Source: Scatosoma sp045588185
GTDB taxonomy: Bacteria; Bacillota; Clostridia; Christensenellales; Borkfalkiaceae
Assembly (NCBI GenBank): GCA_045588185.1
Contig: JAZNDR010000038.1
Location: 1 to 64,000, forward strand
Reading direction: 5' to 3'
DNA length: 64,000 nucleotides
The notes under the pieces are model-generated. The model saw only the letters and a program-made list of their open reading frames with translations, made no database searches and was not told the DNA's origin. Made by a program: the position numbers and the translations under genes. Of the stretch, positions 24,277 to 33,027 are shown one piece after another. Each line of letters opens with the position of its first letter. The stretch's first letter is position 1.

Positions 24277-27200
24277 ATGAAGAAAAGCTGGAAAAGAGGA
24301 TTGATAACGTTGGCGTTGACGACGCTTATCGGCACGGGCGCGGCGGTTGCTTTATCAAAACCGCAGGGTGGCTTAGAAGTGGCGGCGGACGTCGTTTGGT
24401 CAAGTCTTGAAGAAACCTCTGTTATGGAAATCCGAGACGAATACGATTACGGCGTTAATTTTACCGTCCCTTCTGTTAATATTACTTATAACGGTCAGGC
24501 ACATGCCGCAACAGAATGCGTTGTTGTGCAACCCAACGGCATAGCCGTATCCGAAACCGTATTAGACTTGAACCAAGAGGGAACGTATACGCTTGTGTAT
24601 TCCGTAAAAATTGGAGATACAACAGTAAAGGCTGAAAAAACCTTTACGGTAAAAAAGAGCTTATATTCCGTAAGCTTGGAAAATTCCAAATGTGAATTCG
24701 TAGACGAAATTGCAATGGTAAACCAAAACGCGCCTTCGGGTTTGCACGTGGAGCTCGCGGACGGCGATACGTTTTATTACAATCGAATGATAGATTTGAA
24801 TTCGCTTGATGAAAATACGCCGTTTATTAAAATTTATCCGCATAACTGGACGGAAACGATTGTCGGTGAGGACGGGACTAAAAAGTATCAAAATCAAGGT
24901 CCTGTTACCGATTCGCATGAGGTTACGGGTGTGGTTATCACGCTGACGGACGCTTATAATCCAGACCTTTCCGTGGAGTTCGTTTTAAAATGGACGCCAA
25001 GAGAAACATTGTATTACAGCGTTGCGGCAAATAATCAATTGCGTGTAGGGTTGCACGAAAATACGAACGGGCAGGTGGTTTCCGGCGTAAATAAAAATAT
25101 TACGTTAGACGGCGTTGATTATATCGCGCGTTTTTCGGGTACGGGTACTACGTCTGGCGGAAATCGCTCTATCGATCACGGGTATTCTTGGTATTATGAC
25201 AATGAAACGACGAAAGTTCACGTTAAAGATAATAAAAACTTCTTCGTAGGGCAGTTGAACAATCCCATTATTTTCGGAAATAATTTATTCGACGGCTTTA
25301 CGACGGGAGAGGTGTATCTGTCTATTACGGGCGAGCTGTATAGCAAAGCCGTGATGAACTTTGAAATAGAAGAAATCGGCGGTCTTTCGGGCGAGCAATT
25401 AAACGGCGAAAAAGCCGTTGATGACGTAAAGCCGATAATTAACGTCGATTACAGGGGCGGTTCAAAAGATAATATCGTTATTGCGGAGGGTGAACCGTTC
25501 AAGCTGTTTGATGCCGTTGCGCGTGACGTCAATCTCGTGGGCGGTATTACCACGCAGGTTTATTACGGTTACGATGAACAAACCAAAACGGGTGCTCGTG
25601 TGTACGTAAAAGACGGTTCGTTTACGCCGAATAGAGTAGGCGTGTATTCTGTTGTGTATAGCGTAGAGGATTCTTATGGCAATAAAACGGAGGAAATCGT
25701 TACGCTGCGGTGTGTAAAAACGGTGGCTAAGAAAATCGTTGATTTTGCAACGCAGCCTCTTGCCACGGTAGAAGCGGGTAAAGTAAACGTCCTTCCGCCG
25801 TATACGGTAACGGGCTGGAACGGACAGGTGGACGTTGAAATTACAGCGGAGTATTTAGACGGCGAAGCAGAGATAATCAGCATTGATAAAGATAGCTTGG
25901 AATTCTTACCCAAACACCAAGGAAGATATAAAATTACCTACCAATACGGGGATTTTGTACAGCGGTATGAATATGCCTATGAAACGGTAAGCGAAGGAAA
26001 GGGTGCGGCTTTGTTTGAAAAAACGCCCTGTGTGCCCAAATATTTCCTGACGGGGGCAACGTATAGCTTGGAGCAGGTATACGTCAACGTATACAACGCA
26101 AACGATACGCTCCGTCAGCTTGCCAAATTAGAGATTAGTGAAGACGGAGGCGCGTATAAAGAGATTTCCTACGATAGCTTTACCGTTTCCGCAAAGAAAA
26201 ATATCCGTTTAAAGTTCTCGCATTTGACAGCGGTTTACGAAACGCCTGAATTGGTCGTTGTAGACGGCGGATTCGGCGGGGATATAGCGATGGAACGATA
26301 TTTCTACGGCGATTTCGAAAAGAAAAGTCTTGACGAAAGCGTTGTGTTTACTTCCTTGCAAACGAGCGGGAACAACGCTATGGATTTCGTAAACACGATT
26401 TCGCTTTCTGCTTTTGCCTTGGATTTTATCGTTCCCGAAGACGGCGCAACTTATCAAGGCGTTGAGATTATGCTCACAGATTATTACGATTCCTCTAAAC
26501 AAAACGTAATTTCTCTTGTAAACCGTTCGGGAAACTTGTGGGCTTCCGTCAACGGCGGGAAAGAAATTTCTCTTGACGAGCCGTTTATGGGGTTGAAACG
26601 AGTTTGGTATACAAGCGGTGCGTTTTATTTCCCCAACGGTACCGGATTAACGGCTGACGCTTTTACGGCGGATAAGGCGTTCTTGACCATTACGTTAAAG
26701 GGCTTGACGGGCGCAGGGAAGGTAGAAATTAAGAAATTGAACACGCAACCGTTCTCCAACGATATCGCCGATTACGGCAAGCCTTCCGTGTACGTGGCGA
26801 ATCCTACCGAAGGTCTGCGTGAACTCAATGAGGAGATCGTGGTAAGTTCGGCAGTTGCAACGGACGTGCTTTCGCCTATTTTAAATGCAAAGGTAACGGT
26901 TTCGGTAAAACTCCCGAATGGAACAACCGCCGTTTCGGTGGACGGTATAACTTTGGACGGTATCAATAGCTTGGCGGACAGAAGCTACCAGATGAAGCTT
27001 ACCGAACACGGGACGTATACCATTACCTATATCGTGGAAGATCAAAACGGACAAAAGCTGACGTTGCCTTACACGGTAAACGTAGAAGAACGCGTTGCGC
27101 CTACGCTTACGCTTGAACAGGGCTATAATGAGAGTACTGTTGTAGAAGCGAAAGTGCATAGTCGCATCACGGTGGTCGGTTGCACCGCTTCGGATAATTC

Positions 27201-27378
27201 CACGGCGACGGAAAACTTACAGATAGGTATTACCGTGCTTGCACCGAACATGGAAGTGATACTCGTAGACGGCGGCACTTTCGACGCGCATTTGATAGGC
27301 GATTACAAGGTGTTCTATTACTGCTATGATTCCGTGGGGAATTATGCGATGCGTTATTACACGATACGCGTTTCGTAA
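24277..27378 (+). CDS. Giant secreted Ig-like repeat protein
   Basis: A 1033-residue exported protein with a signal peptide (hydrophobic core about residues 9-25, probable cleavage in the following Ala/Ser-rich stretch). The sequence is nearly all beta. Recurrent endings such as R-V-G-V-Y-S-V-V-Y-S-V-E-D-S-Y-G-N-K and Y-K-V-F-Y-Y-C-Y-D-S-V-G-N-Y mark at least four Ig-like or cadherin-like domains. A jelly-roll-like segment lies at about 680-830. I see no LPxTG, SLH or dockerin, so the anchoring mode is unclear. ATGAGGAGAAGAAA gives the ribosome binding site, 19 bp after the permease. It is probably a glycan-binding or scaffold protein feeding the importer. Confidence 0.75.
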   Translation: MKKSWKRGLITLALTTLIGTGAAVALSKPQGGLEVAADVVWSSLEETSVMEIRDEYDYGVNFTVPSVNITYNGQAHAATECVVVQPNGIAVSETVLDLNQEGTYTLVYSVKIGDTTVKAEKTFTVKKSLYSVSLENSKCEFVDEIAMVNQNAPSGLHVELADGDTFYYNRMIDLNSLDENTPFIKIYPHNWTETIVGEDGTKKYQNQGPVTDSHEVTGVVITLTDAYNPDLSVEFVLKWTPRETLYYSVAANNQLRVGLHENTNGQVVSGVNKNITLDGVDYIARFSGTGTTSGGNRSIDHGYSWYYDNETTKVHVKDNKNFFVGQLNNPIIFGNNLFDGFTTGEVYLSITGELYSKAVMNFEIEEIGGLSGEQLNGEKAVDDVKPIINVDYRGGSKDNIVIAEGEPFKLFDAVARDVNLVGGITTQVYYGYDEQTKTGARVYVKDGSFTPNRVGVYSVVYSVEDSYGNKTEEIVTLRCVKTVAKKIVDFATQPLATVEAGKVNVLPPYTVTGWNGQVDVEITAEYLDGEAEIISIDKDSLEFLPKHQGRYKITYQYGDFVQRYEYAYETVSEGKGAALFEKTPCVPKYFLTGATYSLEQVYVNVYNANDTLRQLAKLEISEDGGAYKEISYDSFTVSAKKNIRLKFSHLTAVYETPELVVVDGGFGGDIAMERYFYGDFEKKSLDESVVFTSLQTSGNNAMDFVNTISLSAFALDFIVPEDGATYQGVEIMLTDYYDSSKQNVISLVNRSGNLWASVNGGKEISLDEPFMGLKRVWYTSGAFYFPNGTGLTADAFTADKAFLTITLKGLTGAGKVEIKKLNTQPFSNDIADYGKPSVYVANPTEGLRELNEEIVVSSAVATDVLSPILNAKVTVSVKLPNGTTAVSVDGITLDGINSLADRSYQMKLTEHGTYTITYIVEDQNGQKLTLPYTVNVEERVAPTLTLEQGYNESTVVEAKVHSRITVVGCTASDNSTATENLQIGITVLAPNMEVILVDGGTFDAHLIGDYKVFYYCYDSVGNYAMRYYTIRVS

Positions 27379-27390
27379 AGGAGGACGATT

Positions 27391-29451
27391 ATGAAGATAA
27401 AAAGATGGATATCACTTTTGCTTGCGGCGGTTACGGTGTTTGCAGTAACGGCAAGCGGGTGTGTGGACGAACAGCCGCAAGACGCCTTTACGAGTGTGCC
27501 TGCAATTGAAAAAGCGACGTATAAGGGTACGCACGTATTCAATGCAGTGGATACGGATAAAGATATGGTTAAAAACGGTGTAAGCGACTATATCATTATT
27601 ACGCCGAAAAGCCCAACGTTGGAAATTCAAACGGCAAAGCAAGAGTTTATCTATTTGTTCCAAAAAGCGACGGGGATAGAACTTCGTGCGCTGACGGATA
27701 CGGGGGATATGGTCTATAACGACAACGTAAAATATATTTCTATCGGCAAAACTTCGCTTTTGGAAAGCGCAGGGATAGAAATTGATACTTTGAAACTCGG
27801 TATGGACGGCTACCGTGTGCAAACGAAAGGTTCCACCGTATTCTTATACGGCGGCAGCGATAACGGCACGCTCTATTCGGTTTACGGATTTATGCAGGAA
27901 ACCTTCCATTTTGAGGCGTATTGGAAAGATTGTATTGAAATAGATACGGGCATTAGCGACTTAAAATTAAAAAATTACGATATCACCGATATTCCCGATA
28001 TAGCAATGCGCACGACGGGTTATGGATTTTATAACGATACCAGTTCTTCTTACGACGCGCGTAACTGGTCGTCGCGTATTAAATTACGCGACGGACAGGG
28101 ATCCCCGCTCATGACGATGCACGAGGATTTTGTTGCGACTTCTGCGGCAAAGGGTATTCATAATTCCTTGATTTGCTTACCGAAGAAAACGTATGCACAA
28201 GAGCATCCTGAATGGTATTCAACGGCGGGTAATCAGCTTTGCTATACGGCGCGCGGCGACGCGGAAGAATTTGAAGCGATGACGGACGCCGTAGTGGAAA
28301 AAATCGCGTTTAGTATGAAGACGTATACGCCTGATAAATATCCGCTTAAAAATACGATTACCGTTACAATGGAAGACAACACGATGTGCTGTGCTTGCGA
28401 TAAATGCTTGGAACTTAAAGAGAAATACGATACGGAAGCCGGAGCCGTATGTATCTTCATAAATAAAGTGGGCGAAAAAGTCGAGCAAATGATAAAAGGC
28501 TGGAAAACGGACGGCAACCAAGAAAACGACGCTTGGATTCGCGAAGATTTCCATATCATTTTCTTTGCGTACAACAATTTTACCGTTGCGCCCGCGAAGT
28601 TAAACGAGCAAAGCGGTAAATGGGAACCCATTGACGAACAGGTCGTTCTCCGTGATAACGTGGGGGTTTATCTTGCGCCCATCAACAATCTGGACGGGCA
28701 ACAAGGCATTTATACGGAAGTCAACAATAAGGGCAGAGAAAATTTTGACGCATGGCAATCCTTGACGGACTATATGTGGTTGTGGATGTACTCGACGAAT
28801 TTCAACGCATACATGTATTATTACGATTCGTTCAGCTTTTTTAATGCCGAAGGCTATGCGTATATGGCGACGCGCGGTGCACAGTATATTTTTAATCAAG
28901 CGCAATGGAATCAAACGGGTGCAGGAACGACATGGCACACGTTGAAGGCTTGGTTGGACGCAAAACTGATGTGGGACACTTCGTTAAACGAACAAGAGCT
29001 CATGGATAAATGGTTTAACGCTATGTACAAAGAAGCTGCACCGATTATGAAAACGTGGTTTCAAGAGGTAAGGTCGCATACTGCGAAAGTTTATAAAGAC
29101 AATAATTTATACATTACGAACAGTATTTATAATAAAGTGGATCAGACTAAAATTTTCCCGCTTGGAACGTTGATGGCGTGGTTAGAAAGATGTGATCAAG
29201 CGATTGAGTCGATAGAAAAATATAAAACGATTTCTCCTGAATTGTACGATCAGCTTGTTTCGCATATCGATATGGAGTGGCTCTCGCCTGCGTTCATTAC
29301 GTTGAAGCTTTACGCGGATTCTGTGCAAACCGGAGATAAGATAGAAATGATAGAACGGTTTAAAAGAGTCGTTCTTGACCTTGGAATGACCTTGGAAAAG
29401 GACGCGACGGGCGGCGGAGACCTTGCGAACGCCTTTGACCATTTGACGTAA
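27391..29451 (+). CDS. DUF4838 surface lipoprotein, glycosidase-like
   Basis: A 686-residue lipoprotein with lipobox T-A-S-G-C near residue 24. Residues of about 55-190 resemble the N-terminal domain seen before GH20 and GH67 catalytic barrels (E-F-I-Y-L-F-Q-K-A-T-G-I-E-L, then G-G-S-D-N-G-T-L-Y-S-V-Y-G-F). The DUF4838 barrel follows, with C-C-A-C-D-K-C-L-E-L near residue 331 and Y-M-W-L-W-M-Y-S-T-N-F near 462. The family is widespread in glycan-utilisation loci and assumed to be a glycosidase; activity is unproven. AAAGGAGG precedes the start, 12 bp after the Ig-like gene. Confidence 0.83.
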   Translation: MKIKRWISLLLAAVTVFAVTASGCVDEQPQDAFTSVPAIEKATYKGTHVFNAVDTDKDMVKNGVSDYIIITPKSPTLEIQTAKQEFIYLFQKATGIELRALTDTGDMVYNDNVKYISIGKTSLLESAGIEIDTLKLGMDGYRVQTKGSTVFLYGGSDNGTLYSVYGFMQETFHFEAYWKDCIEIDTGISDLKLKNYDITDIPDIAMRTTGYGFYNDTSSSYDARNWSSRIKLRDGQGSPLMTMHEDFVATSAAKGIHNSLICLPKKTYAQEHPEWYSTAGNQLCYTARGDAEEFEAMTDAVVEKIAFSMKTYTPDKYPLKNTITVTMEDNTMCCACDKCLELKEKYDTEAGAVCIFINKVGEKVEQMIKGWKTDGNQENDAWIREDFHIIFFAYNNFTVAPAKLNEQSGKWEPIDEQVVLRDNVGVYLAPINNLDGQQGIYTEVNNKGRENFDAWQSLTDYMWLWMYSTNFNAYMYYYDSFSFFNAEGYAYMATRGAQYIFNQAQWNQTGAGTTWHTLKAWLDAKLMWDTSLNEQELMDKWFNAMYKEAAPIMKTWFQEVRSHTAKVYKDNNLYITNSIYNKVDQTKIFPLGTLMAWLERCDQAIESIEKYKTISPELYDQLVSHIDMEWLSPAFITLKLYADSVQTGDKIEMIERFKRVVLDLGMTLEKDATGGGDLANAFDHLT

Positions 29452-29463
29452 GAGGAGGAAGTT

Positions 29464-32400
29464 ATGAAAAAACTGACAAAATACGCTCTGCTTTTATTGT
29501 CTGTCGCCTGCCTTTCTATCAGCGCAAGCGCTTGTAGCTGTAATGGCGATACTTCGGATTCGTCGTCTGGCGACCCCACGACGGAGCAAAAAGCAGATTT
29601 AAGCGTTCAACAGAATTTAATACTGAAACTTGGCGATGAGCAACGTCTGGTGCCTGATTATAAAGAGATTGAGGGGGCAACGCTTTCCTATTCGTCAAGC
29701 AATCCTGCGGTGGCGGAAATTTCTTCCGACGGACTTGTGCAAGCGATGGGCGAGGGCACGGCAACGATTACAGTGTCGTATGCGGGAGAGCAGGTTACCT
29801 GCGCGGTATCCGTTTCCGTCGGTACACTTCGTCCCACGTTCGCATTTGATCAATTAGATAAAAACGAGATAGTATTATCTAAGGAAGATAGATTTAATCT
29901 TTCTTCTTACGTATCCTTTAACGGAAAGACTTTCCGTGACGGGACGGTAGAATTTACCGTTGCTGACGCTACGGTGGCAAAAGTGGAAAACGGCGTTTTA
30001 ATCCCCTTAAAGAAGGGGAAAACCACTGTAAACGCCGTTGCGGCTTGGCGAGGTTTGACGGGCCCCACAATGGAATATACTTTCTCAGTAAGCGTTACGG
30101 ACAACGTATCCATTTACGTAAACGACGGATTAAAGAGCGAATTTACACTGTATACGACGGAGTCCTTCGGCGGACAGAATTTTGAAACGCAAACGCCCTT
30201 TGTTGTCAACGCATTTGACGGCGAAACGCAGTTGGACGGAACGGTGGAAATCGTAGAGGGTGCAGAGTTTGTTTCTTATGCAAACGGTACGCTTCACGCG
30301 GTCGGATTTGGAGAATCGAGAATAAAAATTTCTTGTACCAGCGACGGCGACGAATACGCGCAATTCATTAACGTCAGCGTGAAAAAGCCTTTGCTTGTTT
30401 ACGATACGGCAATTGATTTTGACGCGACCGACGCCACGTTGCCCCTGACGGCAATTTTCGGAAAAGAAACTGAACTGGTTGACGTAATTGATTATTCGGG
30501 CGAAGAATTAACGCTGTCGGAGAACAAAATTACAGGCTTTAAAATTACAAGAGCAAAACCCGAGCCCCGTCGCGTGGACGTTTATGATGCGGAAGGCGGT
30601 TACACGCTTACGCTTACGCCTTATACGAAGGTAATTCGCAAAGCAGAGGATTTAAGTTTCTTTAATTTATCTTCAAAGGACGTGAATTTCGACGGTTATT
30701 ACACGTTGGCAAATAATATTGACGCAAGCGGATATTCTCATTCGCACGCAAACACCCGACCTTCCGTATTAAACGGTTTTAGAAACAACAGCACGACGAT
30801 CGTAGGTTTGACGGGTATCTTTGACGGCAGAGGGTATATTATTGACGGAATCACGCTTGGACAATACGGTTTATTCGGCAAAATTACGAGCGGTACAGTC
30901 AAAAACGTAGCGTTTACGAACGTGCAGTTTAGAGAAGAAGAAATGACGGCGACACTGGCTGCTTGTTTGGAAAACAGCGGGGAAAATTCCCGTTTGGAAA
31001 ACGTTTATATCCAAGCGGAAAAATTACCTACCGGCGAGCGTTCGGGCTTGGTGTTCTGGATGTGGAATCCGTATTATACCGAATGGAACAACGTCGTGGT
31101 TGAAACGCCTGATGTCAGCGAGGCGGCGGGTACGGTTTCCTATACCATCGTTTCCAGTATTGCAGATGCAAATCTTGCGCCGAACCTTTCGCCGCTGCCT
31201 TCTAACGTTTACGTAATTTCGCCGACGCTTTGCAATCTTTACGGCGGTAACGATACGGGCGCGAAGCCCGCGACGCCGTTGGCTTCCGACGCAAGCAATC
31301 AGGAAAACGCAAAGAATTTCTATAAAACGTGGAAACGCTATGAAACTTATGGGGAATGGAAAGAAGCGATTAAACAATCGTCGATTACCGGCTTTGACAG
31401 CGAATATTGGACGTTCACGGACGGCGTTCCCACTTGGAAGGGCGTAGAAATCGATACGAACGTTTATCAAGCGACGGTGAATGGTGAAGCGTGCACGGAG
31501 GCGACGCTTTGGGAAGGCGATACGGCGGAGCTTGCCTTGCTTGTAAACGGCGAGGCGCAAACAGACGTAACGTTTGACGTTGCAGATGAGAGCGTGCTTT
31601 CCATTGACGGAACAACGGTTACAGCGATAAGTATGGGTACGACGACGGTTACGGCAACCTGCGCGTTATATACTGCAATCTTTGAAATCGCGGTACAGCC
31701 CGTAGGCGAAGAAATAACCTATGCTACGCAATTGTTGCTCGATACAACGGACGGACTTTTGTATAACGCAGAAACGGGCGAAATCGTTGCGCTTGATTCT
31801 ATCTTCGGGGGCACTCGCGTTGTTGCGGCAATGGATAAAATATCGGGAGATACCTTGTCGATTGTAAACGGTAAGCTTTCCGGTTACACGGTCGAAGAAA
31901 TGGGCGCAACCGAAGAAAAGAGCGTAATATTGCGTACGGCGGATAAGTTTACAGAAGTTTCGATATTGCCCTGTACGAAGGTTATTGACGAAGCAAGCGA
32001 TTTGGAAATTTTCAAGTGGAGCAATCAGTTCCTCTCTTTCGACGGATATTACGCGTTGGCGAAGAATATTGACGCAAGTGCGTATACCCACGATCACGGT
32101 AGCTCTCTGCTGTATAATCAGGTTAAAAACATCTTGCAGACGGGCAGATTTACGAACTCGCAGGACGATTGGAGCCATAACGGCTTAACGGGTGTGTTCG
32201 ACGGCAGAGGGTATACGATTAGCGGAATCACGGTTGGCGATTTCGGATTATTCGGTGCAATCAGCGGCGGTGTGGTTAAAAACGTAGGCTTCACAAACGT
32301 ACAGTTTACGAGAGGGCAAATGGCATGCCTGTTGGCGGCTTCGACTCGCAGTAACGAAAAAGACGAGCAAAAAGCCACCCTGCAAAACGTTTATATGCAG

Positions 32401-32811
32401 GCGAATGAATTGCCTACGGGCGACGATTCAGGCTTACTGTGCTGGGCGGTATCGTTGTATACGGTTATGCAGAATGTAATTGTCGTAACACCTGATACAA
32501 GCGAAACGGTCGGTTCGCTCGTAAAAACGGAATTCCGCTGGAACGCTACACCGATGGCGGAAAACAGGAACGTTTATATTGTATCGCCGAATAAGCTTGC
32601 GTACTTCGATAAATACGGCAGTTCTTCGCACCCCTATGAAGCGAAAGTATCGGATGCAGGTAATCAAGCGGAGGCGGCAACGGTTTATAGCTATATTAAG
32701 CGTTACGATACCGAAACGGCAATGAAAGCGGATAATAACGACTACTCGTTGTTTGACTCTGCGTACTGGACGGTAACGGCAGGAGAAATCCCTGTTTGGA
32801 AAACAAAATAA
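29464..32811 (+). CDS. Giant lipoprotein with BIG2 domains and two GLUG-like modules
   Basis: A 1115-residue lipoprotein; the signal ends S-A-S-A-C near residue 24. Residues of about 45-310 hold BIG2-like domains (S-S-N-P-A-V-A-E-I-S-S-D-G-L-V-Q-A). Two long modules follow, at about 392-660 and 840-1115. Each contains F-D-G-Y-Y-x-L-A-x-N-I-D-A-S, then G-I/V-F-D-G-R-G-Y, G-L-F-G and V-K-N-V-x-F-T-N-V-x-F, the pattern of GLUG-type beta-helix repeats, and each ends in a W-T-x-T-D/A-G-x-P-x-W-K motif. A further BIG2-like domain (about 660-750) lies between them. The C-terminal 725 residues are collinear with the 1010-residue protein at 33028. A surface adhesin or glycan-binding role is inferred. 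Confidence 0.76.
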   Translation: MKKLTKYALLLLSVACLSISASACSCNGDTSDSSSGDPTTEQKADLSVQQNLILKLGDEQRLVPDYKEIEGATLSYSSSNPAVAEISSDGLVQAMGEGTATITVSYAGEQVTCAVSVSVGTLRPTFAFDQLDKNEIVLSKEDRFNLSSYVSFNGKTFRDGTVEFTVADATVAKVENGVLIPLKKGKTTVNAVAAWRGLTGPTMEYTFSVSVTDNVSIYVNDGLKSEFTLYTTESFGGQNFETQTPFVVNAFDGETQLDGTVEIVEGAEFVSYANGTLHAVGFGESRIKISCTSDGDEYAQFINVSVKKPLLVYDTAIDFDATDATLPLTAIFGKETELVDVIDYSGEELTLSENKITGFKITRAKPEPRRVDVYDAEGGYTLTLTPYTKVIRKAEDLSFFNLSSKDVNFDGYYTLANNIDASGYSHSHANTRPSVLNGFRNNSTTIVGLTGIFDGRGYIIDGITLGQYGLFGKITSGTVKNVAFTNVQFREEEMTATLAACLENSGENSRLENVYIQAEKLPTGERSGLVFWMWNPYYTEWNNVVVETPDVSEAAGTVSYTIVSSIADANLAPNLSPLPSNVYVISPTLCNLYGGNDTGAKPATPLASDASNQENAKNFYKTWKRYETYGEWKEAIKQSSITGFDSEYWTFTDGVPTWKGVEIDTNVYQATVNGEACTEATLWEGDTAELALLVNGEAQTDVTFDVADESVLSIDGTTVTAISMGTTTVTATCALYTAIFEIAVQPVGEEITYATQLLLDTTDGLLYNAETGEIVALDSIFGGTRVVAAMDKISGDTLSIVNGKLSGYTVEEMGATEEKSVILRTADKFTEVSILPCTKVIDEASDLEIFKWSNQFLSFDGYYALAKNIDASAYTHDHGSSLLYNQVKNILQTGRFTNSQDDWSHNGLTGVFDGRGYTISGITVGDFGLFGAISGGVVKNVGFTNVQFTRGQMACLLAASTRSNEKDEQKATLQNVYMQANELPTGDDSGLLCWAVSLYTVMQNVIVVTPDTSETVGSLVKTEFRWNATPMAENRNVYIVSPNKLAYFDKYGSSSHPYEAKVSDAGNQAEAATVYSYIKRYDTETAMKADNNDYSLFDSAYWTVTAGEIPVWKTK

Positions 32812-32900
32812 AAATTGTTTCCCGACGCTCGATAATGGTATCTTTGGTGTAGAAATGAGTAAAAGTTCTAAAAAATAATTTATCTTTAAGGAGGATAAAT

Positions 32901-33014
32901 ATGAAAAAATATGAAACTTTGAAACTTGTCATCAGTTTCTTCCAACAAGATGTGGTGACAGCAAGCGGTGTTTTGGAAGAAAAGACCGACGTATCGGAAT
33001 GGTTTGTGAGCTAA
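32901..33014 (+). CDS. 37-residue small protein, T-A-S-G type
   Basis: A short gene with a strong AAGGAGG ribosome binding site, ending 13 bp before the next start. The product begins M-K-K-Y-E-T-L-K, has a central Q-Q-D-V-V-T-A-S-G and ends D-V-S-E-W-F-V-S. Layout and motif match the small protein at 8512-8649 (K-K-Q-Y-E ... F-V-L-T-S-S-G), and both sit directly before a G-A-(S/A)-V-R secreted protein. It has no signal peptide. The leader, chaperone and precursor-peptide explanations all remain open. Confidence 0.7.
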   Translation: MKKYETLKLVISFFQQDVVTASGVLEEKTDVSEWFVS

Positions 33015-33027
33015 GGAGGAGAAAAAC

